Below are positions 8,299-16,309 of a DNA stretch of 64,000 nucleotides, in pieces. The notes under the pieces are model-generated. The model searched no databases. It saw nothing but the letters and a program-made list of their open reading frames with translations, and was not told where the DNA came from. The stretch lies in NCBI RefSeq assembly GCF_001719615.1, contig NZ_MDVX01000014.1, positions 1-64,000 of the forward strand, given 5' to 3'. Every line of letters starts with the position of its first letter. Within the stretch, counting starts at the first letter, position 1. The position numbers and the translations under genes were made by a program. Source of the DNA: Neptunicoccus sediminis. GTDB lineage: Bacteria > Pseudomonadota > Alphaproteobacteria > Rhodobacterales > Rhodobacteraceae.

Positions 8299-9118
8299 AT
8301 GAAGGACAAATCAAAAGTAGTTTTTGTTGGGCTCGACGTGGCAAAGGACACGCTGGCAGTTTCTGTTGCGGATGCAGGCCGGGACGGTGAGATACGCGAT
8401 TGGGGGACAGTTTCCACTACACCTCAATCAGTTGAAAGGTTGCTCAAAAAGCTGGCGGCGCGATTTAATAAGGTTGAGGTCTGCTATGAAGCGGGGCCAA
8501 CGGGGTATGGGCTGCATCGACATATTACGGCGTTTGGGTTTTCCTGTAGCGTTGTGGCCCCGTCCTTAATCCCTATACGGGCCGGAGAGCGGATCAAAAC
8601 GGACAGGCGGGATGCGATGCGCCTTACGCGCCTTCTAAGGGCGAGCCCGATCTAGGTGCCCGATGAAATCCATGAAGCGATGCGGGATTTGGTGCGGGCC
8701 CGCGAGAGTGCTGCTGAAGATCAGCGCCACAAGAGACAATTGATCTCTGCTTTTCTTCTGCGTCACGGGCGGATTTATCATCGCACCAAAACCTGGACGA
8801 TGCGCTATCGCCGCTGGCTGCAACGGCAGTCCTTTGACCACCCTGCGCAACAGGTTGCGTTGCAAGAGATGGTTCTGGCTGAGCGCCATGCCGTGGAGCG
8901 GGTCGCGCGGCTGACAACTGGGATCAAGGAGTTGGTGACAGATTGGCAATTGGGGCCGGTTGTTGAGGCATTACAAGCCCTGCGCGGTGTTGCCTTGATT
9001 AGTGCCGTGACATTCATGGCTGAGATCGGCGATGTTTGCCGGTTTGAGGACTCTCGCAAATTGATGGCTGATCTGGGCTTGGTGCCAAGCGAGTATTCCA
9101 CGGGTCAGACGGTAATCC
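8299..9118 (+). pseudogene. Second IS110-family transposase, broken by an in-frame TAG
   Basis: GGAGGT precedes the ATG at 8299. The product starts MKDKSKVVFVGLDVAKDTLA and shows CYEAGPTGYGL and KTDRRDAMRL, the DEDD pattern of IS110 enzymes. A TAG at 8653-8655 stops it after RASPI, and the same frame goes on VPDEIHEAMRDLVRARESAA to SEYSTGQT. Relatives usually have W before VPDE, so TGG to TAG is likely. The C-terminal end is replaced by IS30-like sequence from about 9140. It is distinct in sequence from the IS110 copy at 3444. Confidence 0.85.
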
Positions 9119-9141
9119 CCCCATTTTTAATGGGGGCGGAT

Positions 9142-9400
9142 TCAACCGATCGTCGCAACACCTTCGATCATATCCTGTTTGAGCAGCCGGTCGAGAGCTT
9201 CTGCCGGTGTTTGCCAACCCAATGTCTTTCGAGGGCGCGTGTTCAGTGAGTGCGCAACAGCGCTCAACTCGTCAACGCCATGCTGGCTGAGGTCCGTGCC
9301 CTTGGGAAAGTATTGGCGGAGCAAACCGTTGGTGTTCTCATTGCTGCCACGCTGCCAGGGGTTTTGAGGGTCGCAGAAGTAGATCTCGAGACCGGTATCG
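9142..9400 (-). pseudogene. C-terminal remnant of an IS30-family transposase
   Basis: The minus strand encodes EIYFCDPQNPWQRGSNENTN, GLLRQYFPKGTDLS and RPRKTLGWQTPAEALDRLL. This is the characteristic C-terminus of IS30 transposases, including the last catalytic Glu in SNEN. The upstream part is replaced by an IS3 OrfA fragment near 9410. Confidence 0.8.
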
Positions 9401-9419
9401 ATCCGCAGCTGCACGTGTT

Positions 9420-9545
9420 GGGCCTGCTGGCACCAGGAGCGCAGACTGTCCGGCGAACAACCCAGCTTCGGTGCGATTGCGCGAGTGTTTTACTCTCCGG
9501 TAAACCCGGGGCGGTTCAGAATTCGTCCGTCCGTTTCAGTCCCAT
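9420..9545 (-). pseudogene. IS3-family OrfA scrap
   Basis: An ATG at 9545 (minus) starts MGLKRTDEF and stops at once. A downstream frame gives PKLGCSPDSLRSWCQQAQ, the helix-turn-helix region of IS3/IS51-type OrfA. Most of the gene between these pieces is missing. Confidence 0.55.
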
Positions 9546-9589
9546 AGTCAGTCTCCTTTGTTACAGTAAATGCTATCAAAGGAGCGGCA

Positions 9590-9765
9590 TCAAACCGTGA
9601 CAGGTCCAGTTCTGACATTCCTCAGCCAATAGACCACGGCTGGTGGCCTGCCGCCAAGGGCTGAGTGAGGGCGTTGGTTGTTGAAAAAGGTCATCCATTT
9701 CCGGATGCCTGCCTTCGCTTCTGATCCGGTCTCCCAAGCATGCAGGTCCACAAACCCGCCGATGG
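9590..9765 (-). pseudogene. C-terminal remnant of IS3-family OrfB
   Basis: The minus frame ending at TGA (9590-9592) reads DLHAWETGSEAKAGIRKWMT, then FFNNQRPHSALGGRPPAVVYW. This is the conserved end of IS3 OrfB. Together with the scrap at 9420-9545 it may be one IS3 copy with its middle deleted. It marks the right edge of the insertion-sequence-rich region before the polysaccharide operon. Confidence 0.75.
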
Positions 9766-9876
9766 AATTTTCCGCTTATTCTCAATTTCAACCTTGTGAC
9801 CGTTGTGTCTCTTCACTAAACAGACGGACTGAATGATCGATGACATTTAGTCGCGCAATTATATTGGGAACTTTGC

Positions 9877-10995
9877 ATGAAAAAAGCCCTTATCACCGGT
9901 ATCACAGGCCAGGACGGCTCTTACCTCGCTGAATTCCTGTTGGAAAAAGGCTATGAGGTGCATGGCATCAAACGGCGTGGTTCGACGTTGAACACCCAGC
10001 GGATCGACCATATTTATCAGGACCCCCATGTGGACAGCCAGCGGCTCATTCTGCATTATGGGGATCTGACGGATACCTCCAATCTGGTGCGCATTATTCA
10101 GGAAATCCAGCCTGACGAGATTTACAACCTTGGCGCGCAATCCCATGTGGCGGTCAGCTTTGAATCGCCGGAATATACGGCGGATGTAGACGGCATGGGC
10201 ACGCTGCGTCTGCTGGAGGCGATCCGCCTGTTGGGTCTGGAAAAGAAGACGAAGTTCTATCAGGCTTCTACATCCGAATTATATGGTCTGGTCCAGGAAA
10301 CTCCGCAAAAAGAGACCACGCCATTTTACCCGCGTTCCCCTTATGCGGTAGCCAAGCTCTACTCCTACTGGATCACCGTCAACTACCGCGAGGCTTATGG
10401 CATGTATGCCTGTAACGGCATCCTGTTCAACCACGAGAGCCCGCGGCGTGGGGAGACCTTTGTGACCCGCAAGATCACCCGTGGTCTCGCCAATATCGCG
10501 CAGGGTCAGGAAGAGTGTCTGTATATGGGCAACATCGACTCTTTGCGCGACTGGGGTCATGCTAAAGACTATGTTCGGATGCAGTGGATGATGCTGCAAC
10601 AGGACACGCCCGAGGATTTCGTCATCGCCACCGGCGTGCAGTATTCCGTGCGCGAGTTCATCACATGGTCCGCAGCCGAACTGGGGATCACCGTGGAATT
10701 CACCGGCTCTGACGTGGAAGAAATCTGCACTGTTACCGCAATTGAAGGCGACAAGGCCCCCGCCCTGTCCGTAGGTGATGTCATCATGCGCATTGACCCG
10801 CGCTACTTCCGCCCTGCCGAGGTGGAAACCCTGCTAGGCGATCCGGCCAAGGCTAAAGAGAAGCTAGGTTGGGTGCCGGAAATCACCGTGCAGGAGATGT
10901 GTGCCGAGATGGTGCGCGAGGACCTCAAGACTGCAAAACGTCATGCGCTACTGAAAGAGCATGGTATGGGCATGCCGGTTTCGGTTGAAAACTGA
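9877..10995 (+). CDS. gmd: GDP-mannose 4,6-dehydratase
   Basis: A 372-residue cytosolic enzyme converting GDP-D-mannose to GDP-4-keto-6-deoxymannose. It has the N-terminal nucleotide-binding [10 protein letters not shown], the substrate block [23 protein letters not shown]-like QASTSELYG, and the short-chain-dehydrogenase YxxxK in [28 protein letters not shown] is typical of Gmd. Length is normal. It is the first gene of a plus-strand operon. fcl starts 11 bp after it and manC follows, giving the complete route from mannose-1-phosphate to GDP-L-fucose. The 111-bp gap upstream separates it from insertion-sequence debris and should hold the operon promoter. Confidence 0.97.
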   Translation: MKKALITGITGQDGSYLAEFLLEKGYEVHGIKRRGSTLNTQRIDHIYQDPHVDSQRLILHYGDLTDTSNLVRIIQEIQPDEIYNLGAQSHVAVSFESPEYTADVDGMGTLRLLEAIRLLGLEKKTKFYQASTSELYGLVQETPQKETTPFYPRSPYAVAKLYSYWITVNYREAYGMYACNGILFNHESPRRGETFVTRKITRGLANIAQGQEECLYMGNIDSLRDWGHAKDYVRMQWMMLQQDTPEDFVIATGVQYSVREFITWSAAELGITVEFTGSDVEEICTVTAIEGDKAPALSVGDVIMRIDPRYFRPAEVETLLGDPAKAKEKLGWVPEITVQEMCAEMVREDLKTAKRHALLKEHGMGMPVSVEN

Positions 10996-11006
10996 GGGCT
11001 AACCCT

Positions 11007-11963
11007 ATGAAAATATACATCGCAGGGCATCGCGGCATGGTGGGCAGTGCCATTTTGCGCCGGCTTCAGGCAGAGGGCGGGCATGATCTTATTACCCGCA
11101 CCAGTTCGGAACTGGATCTGACCAATCAGGCGGCGGTGCAGGAATTCATGGCAGCCGAAAAGCCCGATCAGGTTATCCTGGCGGCGGCCAAGGTGGGGGG
11201 CATTATTGCCAATAACACCTATCCGGCGGATTTCATTTATGAAAACCTGATGATCGAGTGCAATGTGATCCACAGCGCCTACCGCGCAGGGGTGCACAAG
11301 CTGTTGCAGCTCGGCTCCAGCTGTATCTACCCGCGTCTGGCCGAGCAGCCGATGCAGGAAAACGCCCTGCTGACCGGCACGCTGGAACCCACAAACGAGC
11401 CCTATGCCATCGCGAAAATCGCAGGGATCAAGCTCTGTGAAAGCTACAACCGGCAGTATGGCACGGATTACCGTTCGGTGATGCCGACCAACCTTTACGG
11501 CCCCGGTGACAACTTCCACCCCGAAAACTCCCATGTGGTGCCTGCCCTGATCCGCCGCTTTCATGAGGCGACGCAGAACAACACCCCCGAAGTGGTGATC
11601 TGGGGCACCGGCAACCCCATGCGCGAATTCCTGCATGTGGATGATATGGCCGAGGCCTCGCTGTTTGTGATGGGGCTTGATGATGCCACCTATAAGGCGA
11701 ATACCGAACCGATGCTGAGCCACATCAACGTGGGCACCGGCAGCGATGTGACCATTGGCGAACTGGCCCGTATGGTGGCAGAGGTGACAGGCTATCAGGG
11801 TACTATCAGCTTTGACACCAGCAAACCCGACGGCGCCCCGCGCAAACTGATGGATGTCAGCCGGTTGAAAGATATGGGCTGGGTTGCACAAATCGGCCTT
11901 AATGAAGGCTTAACCAATGCCTATGAATGGTATCTGGATAACCAGACTACCCTACGGGGATAA
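11007..11963 (+). CDS. fcl: GDP-L-fucose synthase
   Basis: A 318-residue epimerase/reductase that makes GDP-L-fucose from the Gmd product with NADPH. Its N-terminal loop is [10 protein letters not shown], followed by LGSSCIYPR with the catalytic Ser/Cys region and [11 protein letters not shown] with the Tyr-Lys pair. [20 protein letters not shown] is a family signature. The gene follows gmd after 11 bp and precedes manC, as in many fucose-containing polysaccharide loci. Confidence 0.96.
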   Translation: MKIYIAGHRGMVGSAILRRLQAEGGHDLITRTSSELDLTNQAAVQEFMAAEKPDQVILAAAKVGGIIANNTYPADFIYENLMIECNVIHSAYRAGVHKLLQLGSSCIYPRLAEQPMQENALLTGTLEPTNEPYAIAKIAGIKLCESYNRQYGTDYRSVMPTNLYGPGDNFHPENSHVVPALIRRFHEATQNNTPEVVIWGTGNPMREFLHVDDMAEASLFVMGLDDATYKANTEPMLSHINVGTGSDVTIGELARMVAEVTGYQGTISFDTSKPDGAPRKLMDVSRLKDMGWVAQIGLNEGLTNAYEWYLDNQTTLRG

Positions 11964-12023
11964 TGTGATTAAGACGCGCCTGCCGCGGCTGTGACCGCAG
12001 GGCGCTTTAAGGAGTTTTCAGCA

Positions 12024-13457
12024 ATGACTTTAACCATCACCCCCGTTCTTCTCGCCGGCGGCTCTGGCACGCGGCTTTGGCCGTTGAGCCGTAAATCCTA
12101 CCCCAAGCAGTTCTCGCCGCTTCTGGGGGAGGAAAGCCTGTTTCAAGCCTCGGCCAAACGACTGTCGGGGGCGGATTATGCAGCCCCTGTGGTTCTGACC
12201 AACAATGCCTTCCGGTTTATTGTGACCGAGCAGCTGGCCAATGTGGGGATCGAACCGGCGGGCATCCTGATTGAACCCGAAGGGCGCAATACGGCACCTG
12301 CGGTTCTGGCGGCGGCTTTGTCGTTGCAGCAAAAAGATGCGGACGCCCTGATGCTGGTGGCCCCCTCCGATCACGTGATCCCCGATGTGGCGGCCTTTAA
12401 CGCAGCCGTGGCTGCGGCGACCCAGGCAGCACAGGCCGGTGATCTCGTGACTTTCGGCATCACCCCGACACGGCCCGAAACCGGTTATGGTTATCTGGAG
12501 CTGGAGTCCGCGCCCGAAAACGGCGGCGCCCCCCGCCCTGTCAAACTGACCCGTTTCGTGGAAAAACCCGATGCAGAGCGGGCCTTGCAGATGCTCGCCG
12601 CAGGCAACTACCTGTGGAACGCAGGGATTTTCCTGTTTTCCGTCAAGACCATCATCCAAGCTTTTAAAGCCCATGCGCCATCCCTGATGGAACCGGTGCG
12701 CACTTCGGTTGAGAACGCGCAAAAGGATCTCGGCTTTACCCGCCTTGCCCCGGAACCCTGGTCACAGGCCGAGGATATTTCCATCGACTATGCGGTGATG
12801 GAAAAGGCGCAGAACCTGTCTGTGGTGCCTTATGCCAGCGGTTGGTCCGATCTGGGCGGCTGGGATGCGGTCTGGCTGAAAAGCGGACCGGATGAGAACG
12901 GGGTTGCCACCAATGGGGCTGCCACGGCAATTGACTGTAAGGACACCTTCTTACGCTCTGAATCCGAAGAACAAAAGATCGTCGGCCTCGGGTTGAACAA
13001 CGTGGTGGCTGTGGCCATGCCTGATGCGGTTCTGGTGGCGGATAAATCCCGTGCGCAGGATGTGAAAACCGTGGTTGCCGCGCTGAAGGCACAGGGCGCA
13101 AAACAGGCGGAAACCTTCCCCCGCGATCACCGTCCCTGGGGCTGGTTCGAGAGCCTTGTTGTGGGCGAGCGTTTTCAGGTGAAACGCATCGTCGTACATC
13201 CGGGGGCGGCGCTGTCGCTGCAATCCCACCATCACCGCGCCGAACACTGGATCGTGGTGCAGGGCACGGCCAAAGTCACCGTCGACGAAGACGTCAAACT
13301 GGTGAGCGAGAACCAGTCTGTCTATATCCCGCTCGGCGCGGTGCACCGGATGGAAAACCCGGGCAAAGTGCCAATGGTGCTGATCGAAGTGCAAACCGGC
13401 AGCTATCTGGGTGAGGATGACATCATCCGCTATGAAGATGTCTATTCCCGCAGCTGA
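12024..13457 (+). CDS. manC: Mannose-1-phosphate guanylyltransferase / mannose-6-phosphate isomerase
   Basis: A 477-residue bifunctional enzyme. The N-terminal nucleotidyltransferase has LLAGGSGTRLWPLSRKSYPK near residues 8-27 and RFVEKPD. The C-terminal type II isomerase cupin has RPWGWFESL and the metal-binding SHHHRAEHWIVVQG. It forms GDP-mannose for Gmd. The start at 12024 is preferred over 11991 because AAGGAG lies just upstream and the family begins close to the LLAGG loop. It is the third gene of the operon. Confidence 0.95.
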   Translation: MTLTITPVLLAGGSGTRLWPLSRKSYPKQFSPLLGEESLFQASAKRLSGADYAAPVVLTNNAFRFIVTEQLANVGIEPAGILIEPEGRNTAPAVLAAALSLQQKDADALMLVAPSDHVIPDVAAFNAAVAAATQAAQAGDLVTFGITPTRPETGYGYLELESAPENGGAPRPVKLTRFVEKPDAERALQMLAAGNYLWNAGIFLFSVKTIIQAFKAHAPSLMEPVRTSVENAQKDLGFTRLAPEPWSQAEDISIDYAVMEKAQNLSVVPYASGWSDLGGWDAVWLKSGPDENGVATNGAATAIDCKDTFLRSESEEQKIVGLGLNNVVAVAMPDAVLVADKSRAQDVKTVVAALKAQGAKQAETFPRDHRPWGWFESLVVGERFQVKRIVVHPGAALSLQSHHHRAEHWIVVQGTAKVTVDEDVKLVSENQSVYIPLGAVHRMENPGKVPMVLIEVQTGSYLGEDDIIRYEDVYSRS

Positions 13458-13537
13458 GCCCTTGCGTGATAATGTCTGGTTCCAGTGCGCTTTAAAATGC
13501 TCTAACAGGGGGTGAATTCTTAAGGGAGCCACCTCTC

Positions 13538-14074
13538 ATGACCAATAATATCCGTCTTGGACCGGACGCCAATGCCAACCAGATCCTTCGGGTGTTGCGG
13601 GCGGAAAACCCTACCGGGGACATCCGGTGCGACACGCCGATTGCGCCTGGTGTGCTGTTTTCCTTTGATCCGGCAGGCACGCTCAAGGGCAGTCTGCTGG
13701 ACAATGACGGCGCGATCCTGTCGTTTCGCGTCGAGAGCCTGAAAGACAGTCACTGGCTGGCCCTGCATGTGTCTCTCGGGGGCTTTGATCTGGACGGGAT
13801 CGGGGTGATCGGCTTTATCTGCAAAAGCACAGCACCCTCGGCTGTGGCGATGAAAACCTGCATCAGGTCAGGCACAGAAGCAGGGTTTGTGGACTGTTTC
13901 TTTGACAAGCAGGTGGTGTCTTACGCACAGACCAGCACCCATCTTGATGCAATGGACGTGGAAGGACGCAAGAACCTGCCGACGCAGGCGCCTTGGCGGG
14001 ATTTCATCCTGTTTCTGCCGCCGGACCGTCCGGTTGAGGCGACCTTGCAGGACCTGCGTTTCTTTTTCGTATGA
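13538..14074 (+). CDS. Unknown protein in the polysaccharide operon
   Basis: I do not recognise this 178-residue protein. No signal peptide or membrane segment is visible. Alternating hydrophobic residues suggest a mainly beta fold, for example LSFRVESL, LALHVSLGGFDL and DFILFLPPDRPVEATLQDLR. An AAGGGAG ribosome site precedes the ATG. Its stop overlaps the start of the following glycosyltransferase by ATGA, so its expression is tied to glycan assembly. A carbohydrate-binding or accessory role is only a guess. Confidence 0.8.
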   Translation: MTNNIRLGPDANANQILRVLRAENPTGDIRCDTPIAPGVLFSFDPAGTLKGSLLDNDGAILSFRVESLKDSHWLALHVSLGGFDLDGIGVIGFICKSTAPSAVAMKTCIRSGTEAGFVDCFFDKQVVSYAQTSTHLDAMDVEGRKNLPTQAPWRDFILFLPPDRPVEATLQDLRFFFV

Positions 14075-15039
14075 AGCTCTCCCTTGTCATCCCTGTCTTT
14101 AACGATCCCGAAGGGGTGGGTCGGCTGCTGGCGCAGGTGGCGACGCTTGGGCTTTTTGCCGAAGTGGTCGTGATTGACGATGCCTCTGAAAACCGCAGCG
14201 ATCCTGTCGCGCTCGGGCTGGACCCTGCCACCCTGCCCTTCAAGCTGAAATACCACCGCGTGCGCAAGAACCGCGGCGCCGGATATGCCCGTAACAAGGG
14301 TCTGTCCTTGTGCAGCGGCAGCCATGTGATCTTCTTTGACAGTGACGATCTGTTCACGGAGGGGTTCTCGCTGCTGGTTGCACGTCTTCAGGACCGCGAA
14401 TTCGACTTTTGTATCTTCAAACATGTGGACAGCCGCGTGCGGGCGCAGGGCGGTTATGGTCTGTTGCCCAGCGATGAAGAGCGCTGGCAGAATGCCGGGG
14501 CCCGCGGTGCGCTCGGCACGCTGCCCCCAGAGGCTGCACAGATCCTCTGTACGGTGGCGGCTTATCCGTGGAACAAAATCTACCGCGTTGATTTCCTGCG
14601 GGAAAACAATATCCGCTGCACGGAAATTCCGGTGCATAACGATATTGAAATTCACTGGATGGGTTTTTTGCACGCGCAGACCATTCTCTATTCCGATCTG
14701 ATCTGCTGTGAGCATTTCGTTGCTGAAGGCCAGAAACGGCTGACCAACCGGCGCGGACGGGAGCGTTTCGCGGTGACAGAGGCGCTGGTGGAGGTGCAAA
14801 AAGCCCTTGGCACCAACCCGCAGACCCGCAGTTTCATCGTCCCTTTCACCGGCTTTTATGTGGGATTGTTCCACTGGATCGAGGCACAGCTTGTGGAAGA
14901 CCTTCACAGACCCTTCCGCGAATTGATACAGGATTTCCTGCGCCGGAACCTGCCTCTTGAACACTTTATCCGCGTCGTGGACACCGATCCCGAGCTTGGC
15001 TTGCGGATCAACCGGATTCTAAAAGGGCGACGGGCATGA
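14071..15039 (+). CDS. Family 2 glycosyltransferase
   Basis: A 322-residue GT-A-fold enzyme. It begins MKLSLVIPVFNDPEGVGRLL with the GT2 nucleotide-binding strand, then VVVIDDASENRS, a GAGYARNKGL block and the metal-binding DxD as FFDSDDLF. The C-terminal half carries WNKIYRVDFLRENNI, common in capsule-type GT2 enzymes. It should add a sugar to the growing repeat unit on the cytoplasmic face. It overlaps both neighbours by ATGA. Donor and linkage cannot be read from sequence. Confidence 0.9.
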   Translation: MKLSLVIPVFNDPEGVGRLLAQVATLGLFAEVVVIDDASENRSDPVALGLDPATLPFKLKYHRVRKNRGAGYARNKGLSLCSGSHVIFFDSDDLFTEGFSLLVARLQDREFDFCIFKHVDSRVRAQGGYGLLPSDEERWQNAGARGALGTLPPEAAQILCTVAAYPWNKIYRVDFLRENNIRCTEIPVHNDIEIHWMGFLHAQTILYSDLICCEHFVAEGQKRLTNRRGRERFAVTEALVEVQKALGTNPQTRSFIVPFTGFYVGLFHWIEAQLVEDLHRPFRELIQDFLRRNLPLEHFIRVVDTDPELGLRINRILKGRRA

Positions 15040-16163
15040 GCGTTTCCTTTATCATCACCAGCTATAACATTGATCCCTATATCGAAAAATGCCTCAACAG
15101 TGTCGCGGAATCGGCCCGTGCAGGGGATGAAATTATCGTAGTCGATGACGGTTCCAGAGACCGGACCGTCGATATGGTCCGCAGCTTTATGGACCGCGCC
15201 GACCTGCCCGAAGGGGTTGATCTGGTGCCGGTGTTTCTGGGGGCCAATACCTTTGGCGGAGTGGGAATTGCCGCCAATATCGGTCTGGATCACGCCAGCC
15301 GCGATACGGTGTTCTTGGTGGACGGGGATGACTGGCTGAACCCTGCCAGCTTCAACACCTGCCGTGCGGTGTTCGAGCAGCGCGGGGTAGATTTTCTGCT
15401 GGTGAACTATCTGGAATACGACGAGTTGCTGGACGAGATTCGCCCGCCTTCGGATCAGGGGCGCTGGCAATTGTTGGACGCTGGCTTCACCCCGCAGCAA
15501 CGGCGCGATTTTGCCCTGTCGATGATCGCCGTGCCCTGGCGCAAATTTTACCGGCGCGATTTCCTGAAGGGCCATAACCTGCGCTTCCCCGAAGGGGATT
15601 TCTTCTTTGAAGACAACCCCTTCCACTGGGCTGTATGCCGTGCTGCGAGCAATTTCTCTTTCTTCGATCAAGTGATCTGCTATCACCGCGTCAACCGGCC
15701 GGGCCAGACCATGGCTTCCACGGGTGCAGAATTGATGGCGTTTTTCACCCATTACGATCTGATCACTGCCGATCTGCCTGCGGACGATCCGGCGCTGAAA
15801 GTGGCAGCGATGCGCTGGCTGGTGAATAATATGTCTTGGCATTTGACCCGCCTGCGCTCCGCAGTGCTGCAGGCTTACGGGCAAGCCGCCGCCACCCGTA
15901 TCCGCGCCTTTGACGAAAGCCTCTGGAACGATCACATCCTGACCGGATTTTCTCAAAGCCCGATGATTGATGCGCTTTTGTCCCTACGGGCCGGCGATCT
16001 GGCAGGGTTTGTCAGCGGCGTCAAGCTCGACAATCTCCAGCGCCAGCTAGAGACTTTGCACTATCAAATGTTGGAACAGGCAGAGACGGGCGCCGACACC
16101 CGCGCCCAGATCGACAGGCTGCGGGCGGTGCAGGAATTTGACGCGCTGACCCGTAGATCGTAG
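15036..16163 (+). CDS. Family 2 glycosyltransferase
   Basis: A 375-residue GT2 enzyme with SFIITSYNIDPYIEKCLNSV at the N-terminus, EIIVVDDGSRDRT, and the DxD site as VFLVDGDDWLNP. PWRKFYRRDFLKGHNLRFPE parallels the WNKIYRVDF block of the preceding gene, so the two may be related by duplication. The last 60 residues are helical (LDNLQRQLETLHYQMLEQ), perhaps a short coiled coil. It starts inside the stop of the upstream gene. About 146 bp without a gene separate it from the next glycosyltransferase. Confidence 0.9.
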   Translation: MSVSFIITSYNIDPYIEKCLNSVAESARAGDEIIVVDDGSRDRTVDMVRSFMDRADLPEGVDLVPVFLGANTFGGVGIAANIGLDHASRDTVFLVDGDDWLNPASFNTCRAVFEQRGVDFLLVNYLEYDELLDEIRPPSDQGRWQLLDAGFTPQQRRDFALSMIAVPWRKFYRRDFLKGHNLRFPEGDFFFEDNPFHWAVCRAASNFSFFDQVICYHRVNRPGQTMASTGAELMAFFTHYDLITADLPADDPALKVAAMRWLVNNMSWHLTRLRSAVLQAYGQAAATRIRAFDESLWNDHILTGFSQSPMIDALLSLRAGDLAGFVSGVKLDNLQRQLETLHYQMLEQAETGADTRAQIDRLRAVQEFDALTRRS

Positions 16164-16309
16164 AACAGCTCGCAGGGATTGACGTAATGAGCGACGCAGC
16201 TTGCGGAATTTACCTCCCCTGTAAAACCCTTTAGGACAGAAGCGTCCACAACACGCTATTTTGCGGTGTGAGACCACAGCCTAATCATAATGGGAACAGG
16301 GACAAGAAG

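Noticed and set aside
9118-9136. CCCCCATT-TTT-AATGGGGG hairpin as a terminator or regulatory element
   Set aside because: It lies at the junction of two transposase remnants and is more likely an insertion-sequence end. No gene ends there.
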